Origin: Bacilli bacterium
GTDB lineage: Bacteria > Bacillota_I > Bacilli_A > RF39 > UBA660
Length of the DNA: 64,000 bases
NCBI GenBank assembly: GCA_900772095.1
Contig: CAAGQJ010000026.1
Location: 24,643-88,642, forward strand
Direction: 5' to 3'
Positions 1-11,103 of this stretch are shown here, in pieces. The notes under the pieces are model-generated. The model had not been told where the DNA came from. It searched no databases and saw only the letters and a program-made list of their open reading frames with translations. The number at the start of each line of letters is the position of its first letter. Position 1 is the first letter of the stretch. The position numbers were made by a program, and so were the translations under genes.

Positions 1-3000
1 TGGAAGTTTCTATACGTATCAACATAAGAGGCATTACCATCCTTACTCTTCAGCTTTTCCTTTACGTAGGTAGGAACCAAAGACATGAAAGTCTTAGGAG
101 AGAATCCAATACCAGCTCTAAAGAAACTGTAGTTAAACAGCATCTGAGAAAGCTTTGGATCTTCCTTATGCAAGTCAATCCAAGCACTGCGAAGTTCCTC
201 TTTTCTCTGTTCATCCATACCAGTGATATTAATCATAAGATATGGTCTTCCAGTCTTCTTGGAAACATTCATTCTAATAGCTTGAATCAAGGCATTACCA
301 GAATATTTCTCCTTGAACTTCTGTTCCATGAACCACTTAGGGAACTGAGTAGCATAACTTTTAAGATGCTTAGGATTAATCAGACCTGACTGTACCAACA
401 GATAAGACTGATAGAAGTTAGAGAACTGATCCAAAAGCTTCTTGTCATTATACATCTTATCAGATATATCAACAGGAAGATTAGCCAACAGTTTTCTAAA
501 GCCAGTACTACCTGTAGGCATATCAGAGAACATAGCCTTGGCAATATCCACAGTTCTTGCAAACTGCTTCAATATAGGATGGTCAAAGAATATATCATCA
601 ATATCTACTGGAACATCATCAGATGTGTAGAAGTGAGTACCATTCTCTGTATTAGCATCCAGGAATGCTTCCATCTTATGCTCAATAATAAGATTATCTA
701 CAATTAATGGACCTACAGCACTAGAAATAGAATTGAATCTTGTAGCATAAGTAGGCTTACGCATAGCATCTACAAGCTGTCTTATCTTCTGGAAGGCAAG
801 AAGTACCTTATAATCAGTAGCTTCATGTTCCTCAGAAGTAAGACCTTCAACCAACTCTTCTTTGGTAAGCTCTTCTGTATTGATCAAAGAATCATCATTG
901 ATGTTATTCTTCTCTCTATATTCAGTCAGCCATTTCTCAATAATGTTGGACAGAGATTCATAATTGGTAAGATTCTCTCTATTGAACTTGTTGATGGTTC
1001 TCTCTATGATGTCTTGTGAAAGGAAGAGAGCTGCATCCTCAAATGTCATACCCAATCTAAGCATAGTATTCAACATACCAGCAGTAGTCATGTTAATGTT
1101 CATCAAGTTCAAGATAGGGTCTTTTACAGCATCTGCTGAAGCAGACACCAAGGAACCTAAAGTCTTACCAATCAATGTACCCTCATTATCATACTTCTTG
1201 TCTATCTGCATTCTAATACCAAAGGTAGTTCCTGCAATAGTGAATGGTTTATCTCCACAGATTTCAGAAACATCAAGGAAGATGTCATTACTCTCAAGAG
1301 TAGCATGGGCTACCTTATTGACAGCAAATACACCAATCAATGATGCAGCAGCACTATTCTGCTTATAGAACTGTACCTGAGTATCAGCAAAGGTAAGGTC
1401 TTTATCAGTATAAGAAAGGTCTTTGAGTTCATCAATAGACATCTTCTGAAGGTCAGACCATTTAATACCTTTGTTGGCAGGATTCTTATAGGCAGCTACC
1501 ATATAGCCCATCTTCTTAGGTGCATCAAATCCTCCAGGATTAAGAATCTTATTAGCAGTCATCTGATTAGTGAGTACTGCATAAGTCATATCAATAATCT
1601 TGTTATCTCTATAAGTTCTACCAGAAGTAGGAGCATCAGTATAATAAGCTATTGACTGATATTGGCTATAGAGCCATTTCATCAACTTATCAGTATCCTT
1701 CATTTTCTGAGGATTATCCATGAACATTTTAACCTGTTCACCAACCCAAGTATTGTTGGTCTTACCGTCATGAGCCTTCTTATAGCTTTCAGATGCTCTA
1801 GCAAAGAGTTCCTTTTCAATCTCACTTCTCTTTCTAGTCTTGATAGGAATGTCCTTACGCATGACATATCTCTTATCAACATCAAAGTCAGAGTCATCAA
1901 TCTCAGTAAGTTCATAAGGAAGCATGATAGCATCACCAGCTTCTCTAGGCATGAAACCTATAACCTTCATAGGAGCACAGGAGTACTTATCCTCTGTAGG
2001 AATACGGTAACTTACCATCTTAAGAAGCTCTGGATCTACAGCATTGATAGCATCTACATTAATAGTACCATTAGCATTGGAGAACTTATCAAAGAGTTCA
2101 TTAGACCAGATAGGAGCAAAGACCTCAAAGTAAGCAATACCACCTTGGTTTCTCTTGAGATATTCCTTATAGGAAAGATTGTCATGCTCAGAAGCATTAT
2201 ACTCTTCCTCAAGAGGTATAAGATTACCTTGCTTATCATTGAATCTGATATGCAACTGAGTAGATGTACCAAAGTTAGATACCTGAACAATAGGACCACC
2301 AGCAATCTTCTGCTTATTTACTCTGTTCTTGATGATAGAGTTGATAAGCTGTTCAATTCTCTTAGCCTGTATTGGGTCACCCTTTGGTATTCTGAATTCA
2401 CCAGTCTCCTTATCAATAGAACAAGCCTGCAAGAGGTCTATTCCATATCTAGGAGAAGACATGATTTCTCTCTGAAGAATCTTGGAAAGAGCAATATTCT
2501 GTTCCTTCTTGTCATTACTGTTGAAGTGTAACTCTGCTGCAAGGTTATTGATACTTTCCTCAATGTTATCAGCAATAGTCTTCTCATACTCTTTTCTGAA
2601 TTCATCAGCCTTTACTCTTCTGTGAGTACCATCAGGTTCAGTCCACTCATAGTAGTTATCTACCTGATTACCATTCTCATCAGTAGTATAAAGGTCAAGG
2701 TCAGAAGGAGTAATCATTCTAATCTGAGAACCATGAGCCTGAGAATGTTCCTTGAAATGCTCAGGAACTTCCTGCTGTAAGCAATAGTCTTCATAGGAAG
2801 CTTCATGTACAAAGGTCTCAGTATTATAGTTTCTATAAACTCTTTCACCTGTAGCATCAGTCTCTTCCTTGAAGATTTGATTCATCATATAGGTATAGGC
2901 AGCTTCCTCACCACCTTCCATATCTCTGAACTGGAAGATATTCATCTTACCTTGAAGACCAGACTTAATGGCTGATTCAAACTGAACAGTATCAATACCC

Positions 3001-6000
3001 TTGGTAGGATTCAACTTCTCAGAATCTTCCATTACTCTATAGACAGCTCTAAGGAGATTAGGTCTGGAAAGCTTTTCACCTTTAAGGATAGCGTCAGCCA
3101 TAATGAGAAGATACTCTGCATTCTTAGCCTGGAAAGGTACTTCCATAGAATGAATAGGAGCATTAGCTACACCCATATCCTTAGTAAGCTTTGAATACAC
3201 AAATGGCTTCAATGGCTGAAATGCTGTCTCCAAGTCAGTATAGTTGTAATCACCTTTCTGCAACTTCTGATAAATATCCTCTGCCTGCTTAGACCATCTA
3301 CCAAAGATAAATGCCTTCTTTCTATAAGATGAAGGAGATGAATATCCCTGAGCATCAGTAACATTGATTTTAGTGTACTTACCATCCTTACCTACAAGAG
3401 ATTCCTTAAGAGCCATCATCTGAGCTTTCTGATTCTGTGGAGCAGCAGCAATTCTTCTATCAAATACCTCTGCAATATTGGCAATGATATTGGACTTGAA
3501 ACTGTCAAAGTCCTGTAAGATGAATGTTCTGTACTTACCATCTGATACTCTATTACCATTATAATCGGTAGCATAAATGTTACCTCTTACACCTGGAGCA
3601 TGAAGCTGTGCTAAACGCTTCTGCAAATCCTCAGTATCCTTATAGAAAGCAATGTCAGTAAGAGTCAGCTGTAGGATATTCTTTGAAGCAAAAGCATCAT
3701 TCCAAAGATAGTTTTCTACCTGCTTTCTTACCCAGTCAGTTGCTTCCTCATCTTTCAATTCAGAAGGATAGATACCTTTGATACTCTTAGCTGCTTCCAA
3801 GATACCATTGTCCTCCCAGGTATTGAGGATAGACTGAACTTTATCTTCCATGTGCTGACGGATAACTCTATCTGCAAGTTTACCAAGTTCTGCTTCTTCC
3901 TCAGCAGTGAGAGCTACTTCTCCATTAAGTTTTTTCTGTAGAAGTGCTGCAAAGATACCATTGCCTGCTGCAATAGTACCATCTTCATTGTGAAGAATAT
4001 TCCATTTTGTTATACCTTCAGCAGTATTGTCAAGATAGAGATTCATAACTGGCAAGAAGTTGAACTTTTTACCATTGGTATCAAAGTTCTTGATGAAACT
4101 GGCATCCTTTTTATCCATGTTTCTCATTCTGACAGTCTGGATTCTACTAAGTTCCTGCAAGAACATATTATGAAGACCATAGACAATGGAGTTCTTATAT
4201 CCTTCACCTCTATAAGAATAGAATTTGATGAACTCTGATGATGGCTTATTAGACTGCATAGGTACTCTGAACCAAGCTGGAACCATATTGGTATTATTAT
4301 CAGTACTCTCTGCAAAGTACTCAGTAATGAGGGATAAGGTATATTCTGCATCACTCATATTACGCATATAGTTATGCTTGTTAAAGTTCAACTCTACCTT
4401 ATGGTCAAACACCTTACGGGCATTCTCATCCTTAGCAAGTATTCTAAGCCACTCATTTCTCCATCCTTTATCTGCATCACCATTTTGGAACTTAAACCAT
4501 TCAGAAGAACCATATTCATCCATAATGAAATCCTCAAATGCCTGACCTTCCTGACGGAATTTATTCATCAGTTTAGTCATAAATGATGGTGTGATATAAG
4601 ACTGATACATCTTGCCACTATCATAGAATGCATTGACAGCAGTATCTTCCAGCTTATCAGTAATAGGAGTGAGAAGGTTTCTCAAACTACCACCAATAGA
4701 GCTTTCCCCACCAAACTTGAATGGATCATATTCCTTGAGTGTACCCTTATTCTGAGCCTGCAAAGCCTTATTCAAGTCCTTGACAATATAGCCAAGAGAT
4801 TCTGTAATCTTCTTGATGTTCTCTGCATTGATTACATCAGTAAGCATTTCTTCTGTGATGTTATAACCAAAGCTTTTACTGATACCTAAGATGTTATCAG
4901 TAGCAGTCTTTGACATAGCGTCATCCAAAGTCTTTCCTTCCTTAATAGCCTTGTCAATTTCCCTCAACTCAGTTAAAGCCTTATGAAGATTGAACTCAGA
5001 GTTCTTTCCTGTAGTCTGATCAGTGCCAAGAAGTTTAGAATTAATCTTACCATTATTACCAAAGAGAGGATGTTCTCCAATCTTGAATAGGGCAGAGATA
5101 GACTTCATTGCTTCTGAGAGTGCAGGATGGCTATTTACAGTCATACTATAGTACTTACCATCTTCAAGCAATACAATAGAGTAGAGCTGGAAATGTTTAG
5201 AGAATACTCCATAGAACTGGCTTTGGAAATCAGTCTCCTTACCACTCTTATCAGAAAGTCTTTCTATAAGCTGAGACAACCAAGGATTCTGTTTCTGCTT
5301 ATCAGATAATCTCTTAATCATATCATCAAGAGATAATGCTCCCTGTGTCCATCTCAAGATATTATTGACAGACTCTCTAGGGTTTACCCTTTCTGCAATT
5401 CCCCATTTACTATATACCTTGTTGCCTTCTGCATCCAAGAGATAGCATTGATGAAGACCTAATCTTACCAAGGCAGACATAGAGTTAAGAACATCAATGG
5501 TTCTAGATTCAACCTGCCAATGTTCCTGCTCATCCTTTTCTCCCTCTTCTGCTGCTATATCCTGATCATTGGAATAGTCATTGAAGTTATCGAAATCTAC
5601 CTTAGAGTCCTCTGTGGTAGTGAAGTTACCTCTGCTATAGTCCTTGGTAATGCCAAAGCCTTCATTCATAGCAAAGATGTCTGCTGCCAGATACATAATT
5701 GCATCCCAGTTGTCAGTAATCAACTGAGCTTGCATCATAGTATCTGTATCCTCATAATCCATTACCTGAGGTGAAAACAGAGTCTTGGTTCTCTCAATAA
5801 GTCTATCAAGACCTACAGTCTCTACAATCTGCTTTCTAGATGCAGACTGAAAGTCAAGGTCTGTATTGAGAGAAGGGAATAAAGTCTTTGCAAGACCTTC
5901 TTCCTTCTGAAGATTAGTAATCTCATCAGAGATAGAGTTGACTATCAGTTCTGCTGTATGACGAACTTCTGTAGCAGACAGAGAAGCACCAAGCTCCTCT

Positions 6001-9000
6001 AAGTCCTTATCACCATTAAGCAGGTTGTCAATCTGCTTATTGAGTTTATCATACTCACTGAGATTAGTCTCTACTTCTTTCTTCTGAGAATCCTTAGATT
6101 CCTGAAGATACTCTTTTTCACTTGTTGCTTGAAGCACTGTGTCCATTTGATTGATAATGTTTTGATTTTCCTCAAATGAGTTCTCCATAGATAACTGTGC
6201 ATCCAATTCCTTTAAATAAGGTATCTTCCAGGCAGCATCTACTGGTGTCTCATCATAGAGTTCATTAAAGTATTCATAACCTGGAAGAGAAACTTTCTGT
6301 GTCTGTCCTTCTGGGAAAGAAGGATTAGTTACTTCTGTTTCAGTTCCTTTATTATTATCAAAGACTATAACATCAGGATTCTTCACTATATACTCCGTGT
6401 TATCTGCCCACAAAGTTCCCTTGTCAAGCACAATAACATCAGCTGTAGTGTTTCTTCCATTCTTTATATAATCTCTAATATCTTTGTAGTGTTCTACTTT
6501 TGCAGTAGAAAGAATATGGAATTTGCTAACTCTAGCATAATCCCCAGTATAGTGTCTATTGATTCTATTACCTTCAGGATGTTCTACTGTAGAAGGTTCA
6601 GGAGATTTGTCTGTTCTACTCTTAGCATAATCAGTAGCCTCTTCTTCACTTGATGTAAAGTAGAGTGCTCCCTTAAGAGTTTCATCATAATCTACAGCTG
6701 TTTTACCTACAGTTTCATTAAGAGATTTAGCTTCTCTGTCTTCCTTCAAGGCATATCCTCGATAGATAGTAAGTGGTGATTTACCATCTTCTGAGTATAA
6801 ACCATCTACATCCTTAGATAACTGACTTAACTGATACTGCTGAGCAGCATCATAAGAATCTTTATCAAAGTGCTTAGGCTCTGCTACTTCATGGTCAACC
6901 ATAAATACAACCTGAGGATTACCATGATTCTTTACAATGTCATCATGGTCATACTCCATATTGTAATCCATGGTTGCAGCAGCATGGAAGCCTAAGGTTA
7001 CCTCATAGATTCTCTGTAAGTTCTCTTTACTACTTACATAAGCATCCAAATGATTAGCACCTTCTGCTCTAGCCAAGTCCTTAATAGCACTTAAAAAGCC
7101 TTTAGTAGTACCTAAATTAAATACTGATACAAGATTTCCATCTGGCTCTATTGCAAATCCTGCTGTTCCATCTTCAGTCAAGAAACATTTAGCATCTGAA
7201 TAATCATCGTGTAAATCTATTAATTCTCCATTTTGAGTATAGTACCTTACTACCTCAAACATATCATGAAATAATTTAGGATTTACTTCAGAGTGAATAT
7301 TAAATGATGTTCCTTTTCTCTGATTAGTTACAGTCCTTGAGCTTCCATGTATAAAGCTGTCGATGGATCCAAGTTGTCCTCTAAGTACATTTGCCAAACG
7401 TTGTCTTTGGTCTGTTGAAAGGTCTCCATCATATATTGACTTCCGCTGTCCTTGGCTACCTTTTCTAACTGCTTCTTGAACTCTTCTAAACTCATCTGTT
7501 GCTTTGTATTCTTCTGTTCCATTTTCTTTTATATTTTTATTTTTAGAACGAAAATTATTAGTATTTATTGTCCAAGCACCAATAATTTGATTATCTTTTT
7601 GAATCTCAGAATAGACAGCTCCCGCATTATTTAATGCTTTAGCTAATCTCTTTTCACCTTCATTATAGGTACTATTTTCTGTATAGGTCTTATTGTCAGT
7701 AAGCAATGTTGCTCCAGCTTTTAATGCCTTTAATGCTTCAGCAATAGTTCTATCCTGCTGTTGATGTCTAACATCTTCATTTCCTCTTTTACCAGGAATG
7801 CTTACAAAGACTACATCATCAGAGGTATAGTTTCCTGTATTAGCTTTATCTCCTGCTTGTTGAGCATATTTTCCAGTAGAGCTGTTAAAGATACCCTCTG
7901 CAAATCCAATAAACTTATTTGCCATAGCTCCTTTTATAGCAGCCTTTTTATCTACACTATTAGCAGGAGTAATATTCAAATGAGTAGTATTTGAATTTAC
8001 TTTATCTCCTTTTACTTCTTTTGTAGGATGTAAAGGAGAACCTTCCTTCTTTACATTATTGCTGACAATAGTGACAGTATCTGTAGCTCTAGATACGCCA
8101 ACATATTCAAGCTGCTGCTTGATATTAGCAGCCTGGTTAGGTTGAGTGTTCTCTACTTCTACATCACTAAGGTCTCCTAAATCAACTTCCTCAGAACTCT
8201 TTAACTCTGCATCGGCTGCATCATTTAAGGATTCTTCTCCAAGGTCAACCATCTCCATAGCATTGGCAGCATTGTTGCCACTCATAGAAGCTCTAGATAC
8301 ATCTACATCATCCATCAGTACATGGGTGAAAGTAGAACCTTGTGACTTATGAATAGTAAGGGCATAACCAAAGTCAATGGTCTTAGCCTGCAAAAGGTTG
8401 TGATTATTATCCTCAATGTTATCATTGACAAAGAGAAAAGAATCAATAGCATTAATCTTTGCATAGACTGCTGCTTTAGCTTCTCTACCATAGGCTCTTC
8501 TAGCTTCATTCCACAATCTCTTCTTCTCATTGGCAAGAATCATAGCACTCTGTCTATTCTGGGCATTATTCTTAATGTCCATGAAGTTAAATGTATCTAT
8601 ATTGCCCAATGAGTCTTCAAGAGTAATAGGAACAGCCTGCATTACTACAGGAGTACCATTGTCTAATCTGGTCTGTACTGTAGCAGGTCTCCCTACCTGA
8701 GTTACCTTATAAGATTCAGAGTTAATGAATCTATAACTCTTGGTTCTCCATTCATATCCCCAGTTAGCATAGCCTGTCATAGGCTCACCTACATGTGGAA
8801 TAGGGGAGTCATAGCCTAAGAGTTCTCTTACCTGATTATTATAAGCAGTTACAGCCTTGTTGGTATAAGCAAGGATTCTAAAATAATTAGGATTCTGCTT
8901 CAAGCCTTTAACATACTTATCAATAACTTCATTGATAGCATCTTGATGCTGAGGAGAGATATATGCAACACCTTCACCTTTACTATTGAATGATGATACT

Positions 9001-10961
9001 TTAGACAAAGGTTCTCCATTACGGATAGCTGTAGCTTCCTTAAGGATAGCATTGTCGTCTGTTCTCTCTACTTGGGTAAGACGGATGACTTTACCTTCAC
9101 CATTTCTAAAGACCTTAGAGATTTTATCCTCATTGACAGGAGCCAACTGAGCTTCATCACCTACATAGATAATCTTCAGACGATGTTCCTTGGCAATATC
9201 ATTAAGGATTTTATAGTTCTCCTCATTGATCATAGAAGCTTCATCAATGATAATGGTAGTGCCTGGCATAATATCTACATCCTTCAAGACATTCACCAAG
9301 TTTCTTGCATTATAAGTCTTACTTGAATCTACTTCTACATTGATACCAAACACCTTATTTAATGTAGATGCCTTAAAGCCAGCTTTAGATACTCTGTCAT
9401 TAAGTACTGCTGCTGCCTTATTGGTAGTAGCACAGAACATCACAGGTCTATTCTGTTTCTGTCCTTTCTTGGCAATCATCTCCATAAGGGAAGTCTTACC
9501 AGTACCAGCATAGCCACTAAGAGTCATAGATGTCTCATTAGACTTCATGAATCTATCCATCTCATTGAGTGCATCTATCTGCTGAGCATTAGGCTTGAAT
9601 GGAGCTTTAACAGTAGTACCATCAGCGAATGTAAAGTCTTGAGGCACAGCTTTACCACTATGCTTATTATCTTCTGGTATATTGTTTACCAAATCATAAT
9701 CAGCACTTTCCTGCTCAATAAGAGACAGCTCATCCTTAAGTTCATTACCTGAAAGACTATTTATGAATTCTCTAAAGCTCTTGTCTGCAACTTCCTTAGT
9801 AACCTTTTCCTTTAGCTTGTCATCAGATAATGTTCTGAAATCCCATTCCTTCTCATTATACCCCTTTCTCAAAGGATTCTTGATACCATTATATCTCATA
9901 TAGGCATCAATATCAAAGGCATCAAGGGCTTTCTCCAAGGCATTCATTGACCTCTGATAGTATGTATTGGAGGTATGAAGACCAAGAAGAGTCTTGAAGG
10001 CATCAAGTACTCTAGACCAGAAAGATTTATTAGCTTTATTCTGTTTGTCAATCTCTTGAATCTTACTTCTGAAGACAGGATTACCAAGTTCTGCAACAAA
10101 CTCAAAGACATCAACAATACCTCTTTCACTCTTTAAGAGAGGATTAGCCTTGAGGTCTTGATACAAGGAATTCATTTCTATTCTGAACTTCTCCAAGTCT
10201 TCACTTCTCTTCCAATTCTTAGTTTGATTAGAAAGTGCATACATAGAGAGAGCATGAAGTACTTCATGGAGGATAATAGGAGCCTTCATACTATTCATCA
10301 TATCTCTTTCAAGAAAAGACTTCTTGTAGATGATAGTATTGTTGTTGGTATATTTACCGATAGTTCCAAAAGGAAGAGTTTCTCCAAAAGTTACTTCAAG
10401 ACCTAAGTCTTTAGCAATACCAAAGACTTTATCTGCCAGCATCTTTGAAGTTCTATCCTCATTAAATCTCTGATATAACTCCTGTACCTTATCAAGAGTA
10501 TAAGTCTGATTCTCTTTAATACCAAAATTCAGTTTCTTAATATCCTTGACAGAACCCATATTATCTAGTTCCTCAAAGAAGTTATCTTTGTCATAGTTAA
10601 CAGTCTCCACAGGTCTCTTAACAGAGAGTACATAGTTTCCCTTAGTATTTCTGTAATGAACAATAGCTGACTGAGGGAAGAAGTTTGATGCTTCCTTCCT
10701 AGCTACCTGAAGTTCTCTAAGAGACTTAAACTCTTGTGGAGCATTATATCGCATCTCCCATAGTTTCCTTACAGACTTACCAGACTCCTGATAATGAGTA
10801 TTACCGAGCTGAGCCTGAATATAAACATCTGTAGGAAAGAGAGTTTCATTTCCTGCTTCTAACCAATACTTGTGAGTAATAAGCTCAAGAGTATTGTTAT
10901 CCACATTATTTCTTGTGGATAGATTTTTGAACTCCTTACTACTTCTATTCACGCATCCCAT
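1..10961 (-). CDS. Giant polyvalent protein with RNA polymerase-like, helicase and metallopeptidase regions (C-terminus cut)
   Basis: The frame is open from the ATG at 10961 to the left edge, giving at least 3,653 residues. Regions in order: zincin-type HEVLH at 232-236; an SF1 (RecD/Dda-like) helicase at about 455-975 with Walker A GYAGTGKT (483-490), IIIDEASM, GDEAQLAP, KSQGST and VGVSRA; a Rossmann/SLOG-like stretch near 1000-1120 (FVSIPGKRG); a GNAT-like stretch near 1230-1350; an ADP-ribosyltransferase-like stretch near 1395-1530 (TIYRGY, LYFTSS). A very long C-terminal part holds DSDFDVDK, with DFDVD at 3025-3029. That motif matches the metal-binding DxDxD of crAss-like single-chain RNA polymerases and the DFDGD of cellular ones. 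I infer an injected early transcription enzyme fused to accessory activities. The helicase and DFDVD calls are firm; the GNAT, SLOG and ART calls are tentative. A TATCTTTG element lies just upstream. Confidence 0.85.
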   Translation of the reverse strand, partial: MGCVNRSSKEFKNLSTRNNVDNNTLELITHKYWLEAGNETLFPTDVYIQAQLGNTHYQESGKSVRKLWEMRYNAPQEFKSLRELQVARKEASNFFPQSAIVHYRNTKGNYVLSVKRPVETVNYDKDNFFEELDNMGSVKDIKKLNFGIKENQTYTLDKVQELYQRFNEDRTSKMLADKVFGIAKDLGLEVTFGETLPFGTIGKYTNNNTIIYKKSFLERDMMNSMKAPIILHEVLHALSMYALSNQTKNWKRSEDLEKFRIEMNSLYQDLKANPLLKSERGIVDVFEFVAELGNPVFRSKIQEIDKQNKANKSFWSRVLDAFKTLLGLHTSNTYYQRSMNALEKALDAFDIDAYMRYNGIKNPLRKGYNEKEWDFRTLSDDKLKEKVTKEVADKSFREFINSLSGNELKDELSLIEQESADYDLVNNIPEDNKHSGKAVPQDFTFADGTTVKAPFKPNAQQIDALNEMDRFMKSNETSMTLSGYAGTGKTSLMEMIAKKGQKQNRPVMFCATTNKAAAVLNDRVSKAGFKASTLNKVFGINVEVDSSKTYNARNLVNVLKDVDIMPGTTIIIDEASMINEENYKILNDIAKEHRLKIIYVGDEAQLAPVNEDKISKVFRNGEGKVIRLTQVERTDDNAILKEATAIRNGEPLSKVSSFNSKGEGVAYISPQHQDAINEVIDKYVKGLKQNPNYFRILAYTNKAVTAYNNQVRELLGYDSPIPHVGEPMTGYANWGYEWRTKSYRFINSESYKVTQVGRPATVQTRLDNGTPVVMQAVPITLEDSLGNIDTFNFMDIKNNAQNRQSAMILANEKKRLWNEARRAYGREAKAAVYAKINAIDSFLFVNDNIEDNNHNLLQAKTIDFGYALTIHKSQGSTFTHVLMDDVDVSRASMSGNNAANAMEMVDLGEESLNDAADAELKSSEEVDLGDLSDVEVENTQPNQAANIKQQLEYVGVSRATDTVTIVSNNVKKEGSPLHPTKEVKGDKVNSNTTHLNITPANSVDKKAAIKGAMANKFIGFAEGIFNSSTGKYAQQAGDKANTGNYTSDDVVFVSIPGKRGNEDVRHQQQDRTIAEALKALKAGATLLTDNKTYTENSTYNEGEKRLAKALNNAGAVYSEIQKDNQIIGAWTINTNNFRSKNKNIKENGTEEYKATDEFRRVQEAVRKGSQGQRKSIYDGDLSTDQRQRLANVLRGQLGSIDSFIHGSSRTVTNQRKGTSFNIHSEVNPKLFHDMFEVVRYYTQNGELIDLHDDYSDAKCFLTEDGTAGFAIEPDGNLVSVFNLGTTKGFLSAIKDLARAEGANHLDAYVSSKENLQRIYEVTLGFHAAATMDYNMEYDHDDIVKNHGNPQVVFMVDHEVAEPKHFDKDSYDAAQQYQLSQLSKDVDGLYSEDGKSPLTIYRGYALKEDREAKSLNETVGKTAVDYDETLKGALYFTSSEEEATDYAKSRTDKSPEPSTVEHPEGNRINRHYTGDYARVSKFHILSTAKVEHYKDIRDYIKNGRNTTADVIVLDKGTLWADNTEYIVKNPDVIVFDNNKGTETEVTNPSFPEGQTQKVSLPGYEYFNELYDETPVDAAWKIPYLKELDAQLSMENSFEENQNIINQMDTVLQATSEKEYLQESKDSQKKEVETNLSEYDKLNKQIDNLLNGDKDLEELGASLSATEVRHTAELIVNSISDEITNLQKEEGLAKTLFPSLNTDLDFQSASRKQIVETVGLDRLIERTKTLFSPQVMDYEDTDTMMQAQLITDNWDAIMYLAADIFAMNEGFGITKDYSRGNFTTTEDSKVDFDNFNDYSNDQDIAAEEGEKDEQEHWQVESRTIDVLNSMSALVRLGLHQCYLLDAEGNKVYSKWGIAERVNPRESVNNILRWTQGALSLDDMIKRLSDKQKQNPWLSQLIERLSDKSGKETDFQSQFYGVFSKHFQLYSIVLLEDGKYYSMTVNSHPALSEAMKSISALFKIGEHPLFGNNGKINSKLLGTDQTTGKNSEFNLHKALTELREIDKAIKEGKTLDDAMSKTATDNILGISKSFGYNITEEMLTDVINAENIKKITESLGYIVKDLNKALQAQNKGTLKEYDPFKFGGESSIGGSLRNLLTPITDKLEDTAVNAFYDSGKMYQSYITPSFMTKLMNKFRQEGQAFEDFIMDEYGSSEWFKFQNGDADKGWRNEWLRILAKDENARKVFDHKVELNFNKHNYMRNMSDAEYTLSLITEYFAESTDNNTNMVPAWFRVPMQSNKPSSEFIKFYSYRGEGYKNSIVYGLHNMFLQELSRIQTVRMRNMDKKDASFIKNFDTNGKKFNFLPVMNLYLDNTAEGITKWNILHNEDGTIAAGNGIFAALLQKKLNGEVALTAEEEAELGKLADRVIRQHMEDKVQSILNTWEDNGILEAAKSIKGIYPSELKDEEATDWVRKQVENYLWNDAFASKNILQLTLTDIAFYKDTEDLQKRLAQLHAPGVRGNIYATDYNGNRVSDGKYRTFILQDFDSFKSNIIANIAEVFDRRIAAAPQNQKAQMMALKESLVGKDGKYTKINVTDAQGYSSPSSYRKKAFIFGRWSKQAEDIYQKLQKGDYNYTDLETAFQPLKPFVYSKLTKDMGVANAPIHSMEVPFQAKNAEYLLIMADAILKGEKLSRPNLLRAVYRVMEDSEKLNPTKGIDTVQFESAIKSGLQGKMNIFQFRDMEGGEEAAYTYMMNQIFKEETDATGERVYRNYNTETFVHEASYEDYCLQQEVPEHFKEHSQAHGSQIRMITPSDLDLYTTDENGNQVDNYYEWTEPDGTHRRVKADEFRKEYEKTIADNIEESINNLAAELHFNSNDKKEQNIALSKILQREIMSSPRYGIDLLQACSIDKETGEFRIPKGDPIQAKRIEQLINSIIKNRVNKQKIAGGPIVQVSNFGTSTQLHIRFNDKQGNLIPLEEEYNASEHDNLSYKEYLKRNQGGIAYFEVFAPIWSNELFDKFSNANGTINVDAINAVDPELLKMVSYRIPTEDKYSCAPMKVIGFMPREAGDAIMLPYELTEIDDSDFDVDKRYVMRKDIPIKTRKRSEIEKELFARASESYKKAHDGKTNNTWVGEQVKMFMDNPQKMKDTDKLMKWLYSQYQSIAYYTDAPTSGRTYRDNKIIDMTYAVLTNQMTANKILNPGGFDAPKKMGYMVAAYKNPANKGIKWSDLQKMSIDELKDLSYTDKDLTFADTQVQFYKQNSAAASLIGVFAVNKVAHATLESNDIFLDVSEICGDKPFTIAGTTFGIRMQIDKKYDNEGTLIGKTLGSLVSASADAVKDPILNLMNINMTTAGMLNTMLRLGMTFEDAALFLSQDIIERTINKFNRENLTNYESLSNIIEKWLTEYREKNNINDDSLINTEELTKEELVEGLTSEEHEATDYKVLLAFQKIRQLVDAMRKPTYATRFNSISSAVGPLIVDNLIIEHKMEAFLDANTENGTHFYTSDDVPVDIDDIFFDHPILKQFARTVDIAKAMFSDMPTGSTGFRKLLANLPVDISDKMYNDKKLLDQFSNFYQSYLLVQSGLINPKHLKSYATQFPKWFMEQKFKEKYSGNALIQAIRMNVSKKTGRPYLMINITGMDEQRKEELRSAWIDLHKEDPKLSQMLFNYSFFRAGIGFSPKTFMSLVPTYVKEKLKSKDGNASYVDTYRNF

Positions 10962-10987
10962 AAATTGTTTATTATTTAATTTTGAGG

Positions 10988-10995
10988 CAAAGATA
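10988..10995 (-). promoter_or_regulatory. Candidate Bacteroidetes -7 element upstream of the giant gene
   Basis: The minus strand reads TATCTTTG, a perfect TAnnTTTG, 27 bases before the start codon at 10961. No good TTTG lies 19-20 bases upstream (the nearest is TTTC at 16), so this is a partial match. Confidence 0.45.
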
Positions 10996-11064
10996 AGTAA
11001 TTAATTAAAGAGAAAGTCTTACTTAATCAATATCTTTATATTATTTAACGGGTTTCTTTGTTTA

Positions 11065-11100
11065 AGCCAAGGAGAGTAGGGTGATACTCTCCTCAGCCTA
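11065..11100 (-). other. 15-bp stem-loop between the small gene and the giant gene
   Basis: Arms 11065-11079 and 11086-11100 pair fully over 15 bp on the minus strand with three G-U pairs and a 6-nt loop. On the plus strand those positions would be A-C mismatches, so the RNA is probably made from the minus strand. No U-run follows, so it may stabilise or process the transcript instead of ending it by the intrinsic route. Confidence 0.6.
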
Positions 11101-11103
11101 GTA

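Noticed and set aside
1662..2531. Open frame of 289 codons on the plus strand
   Set aside because: It lies wholly opposite the giant minus-strand gene, whose frame has clear domain motifs there (DFDVD at 1875-1889). Codon structure of the minus gene explains the open plus frame.
7328..7522. 64-codon minus-strand frame inside the giant gene, shifted by one base, with a protein-like sequence
   Set aside because: The main frame remains open and keeps plausible protein through the same stretch. Two open frames together can occur by chance; I see no start signal or relative that would favour a nested gene.
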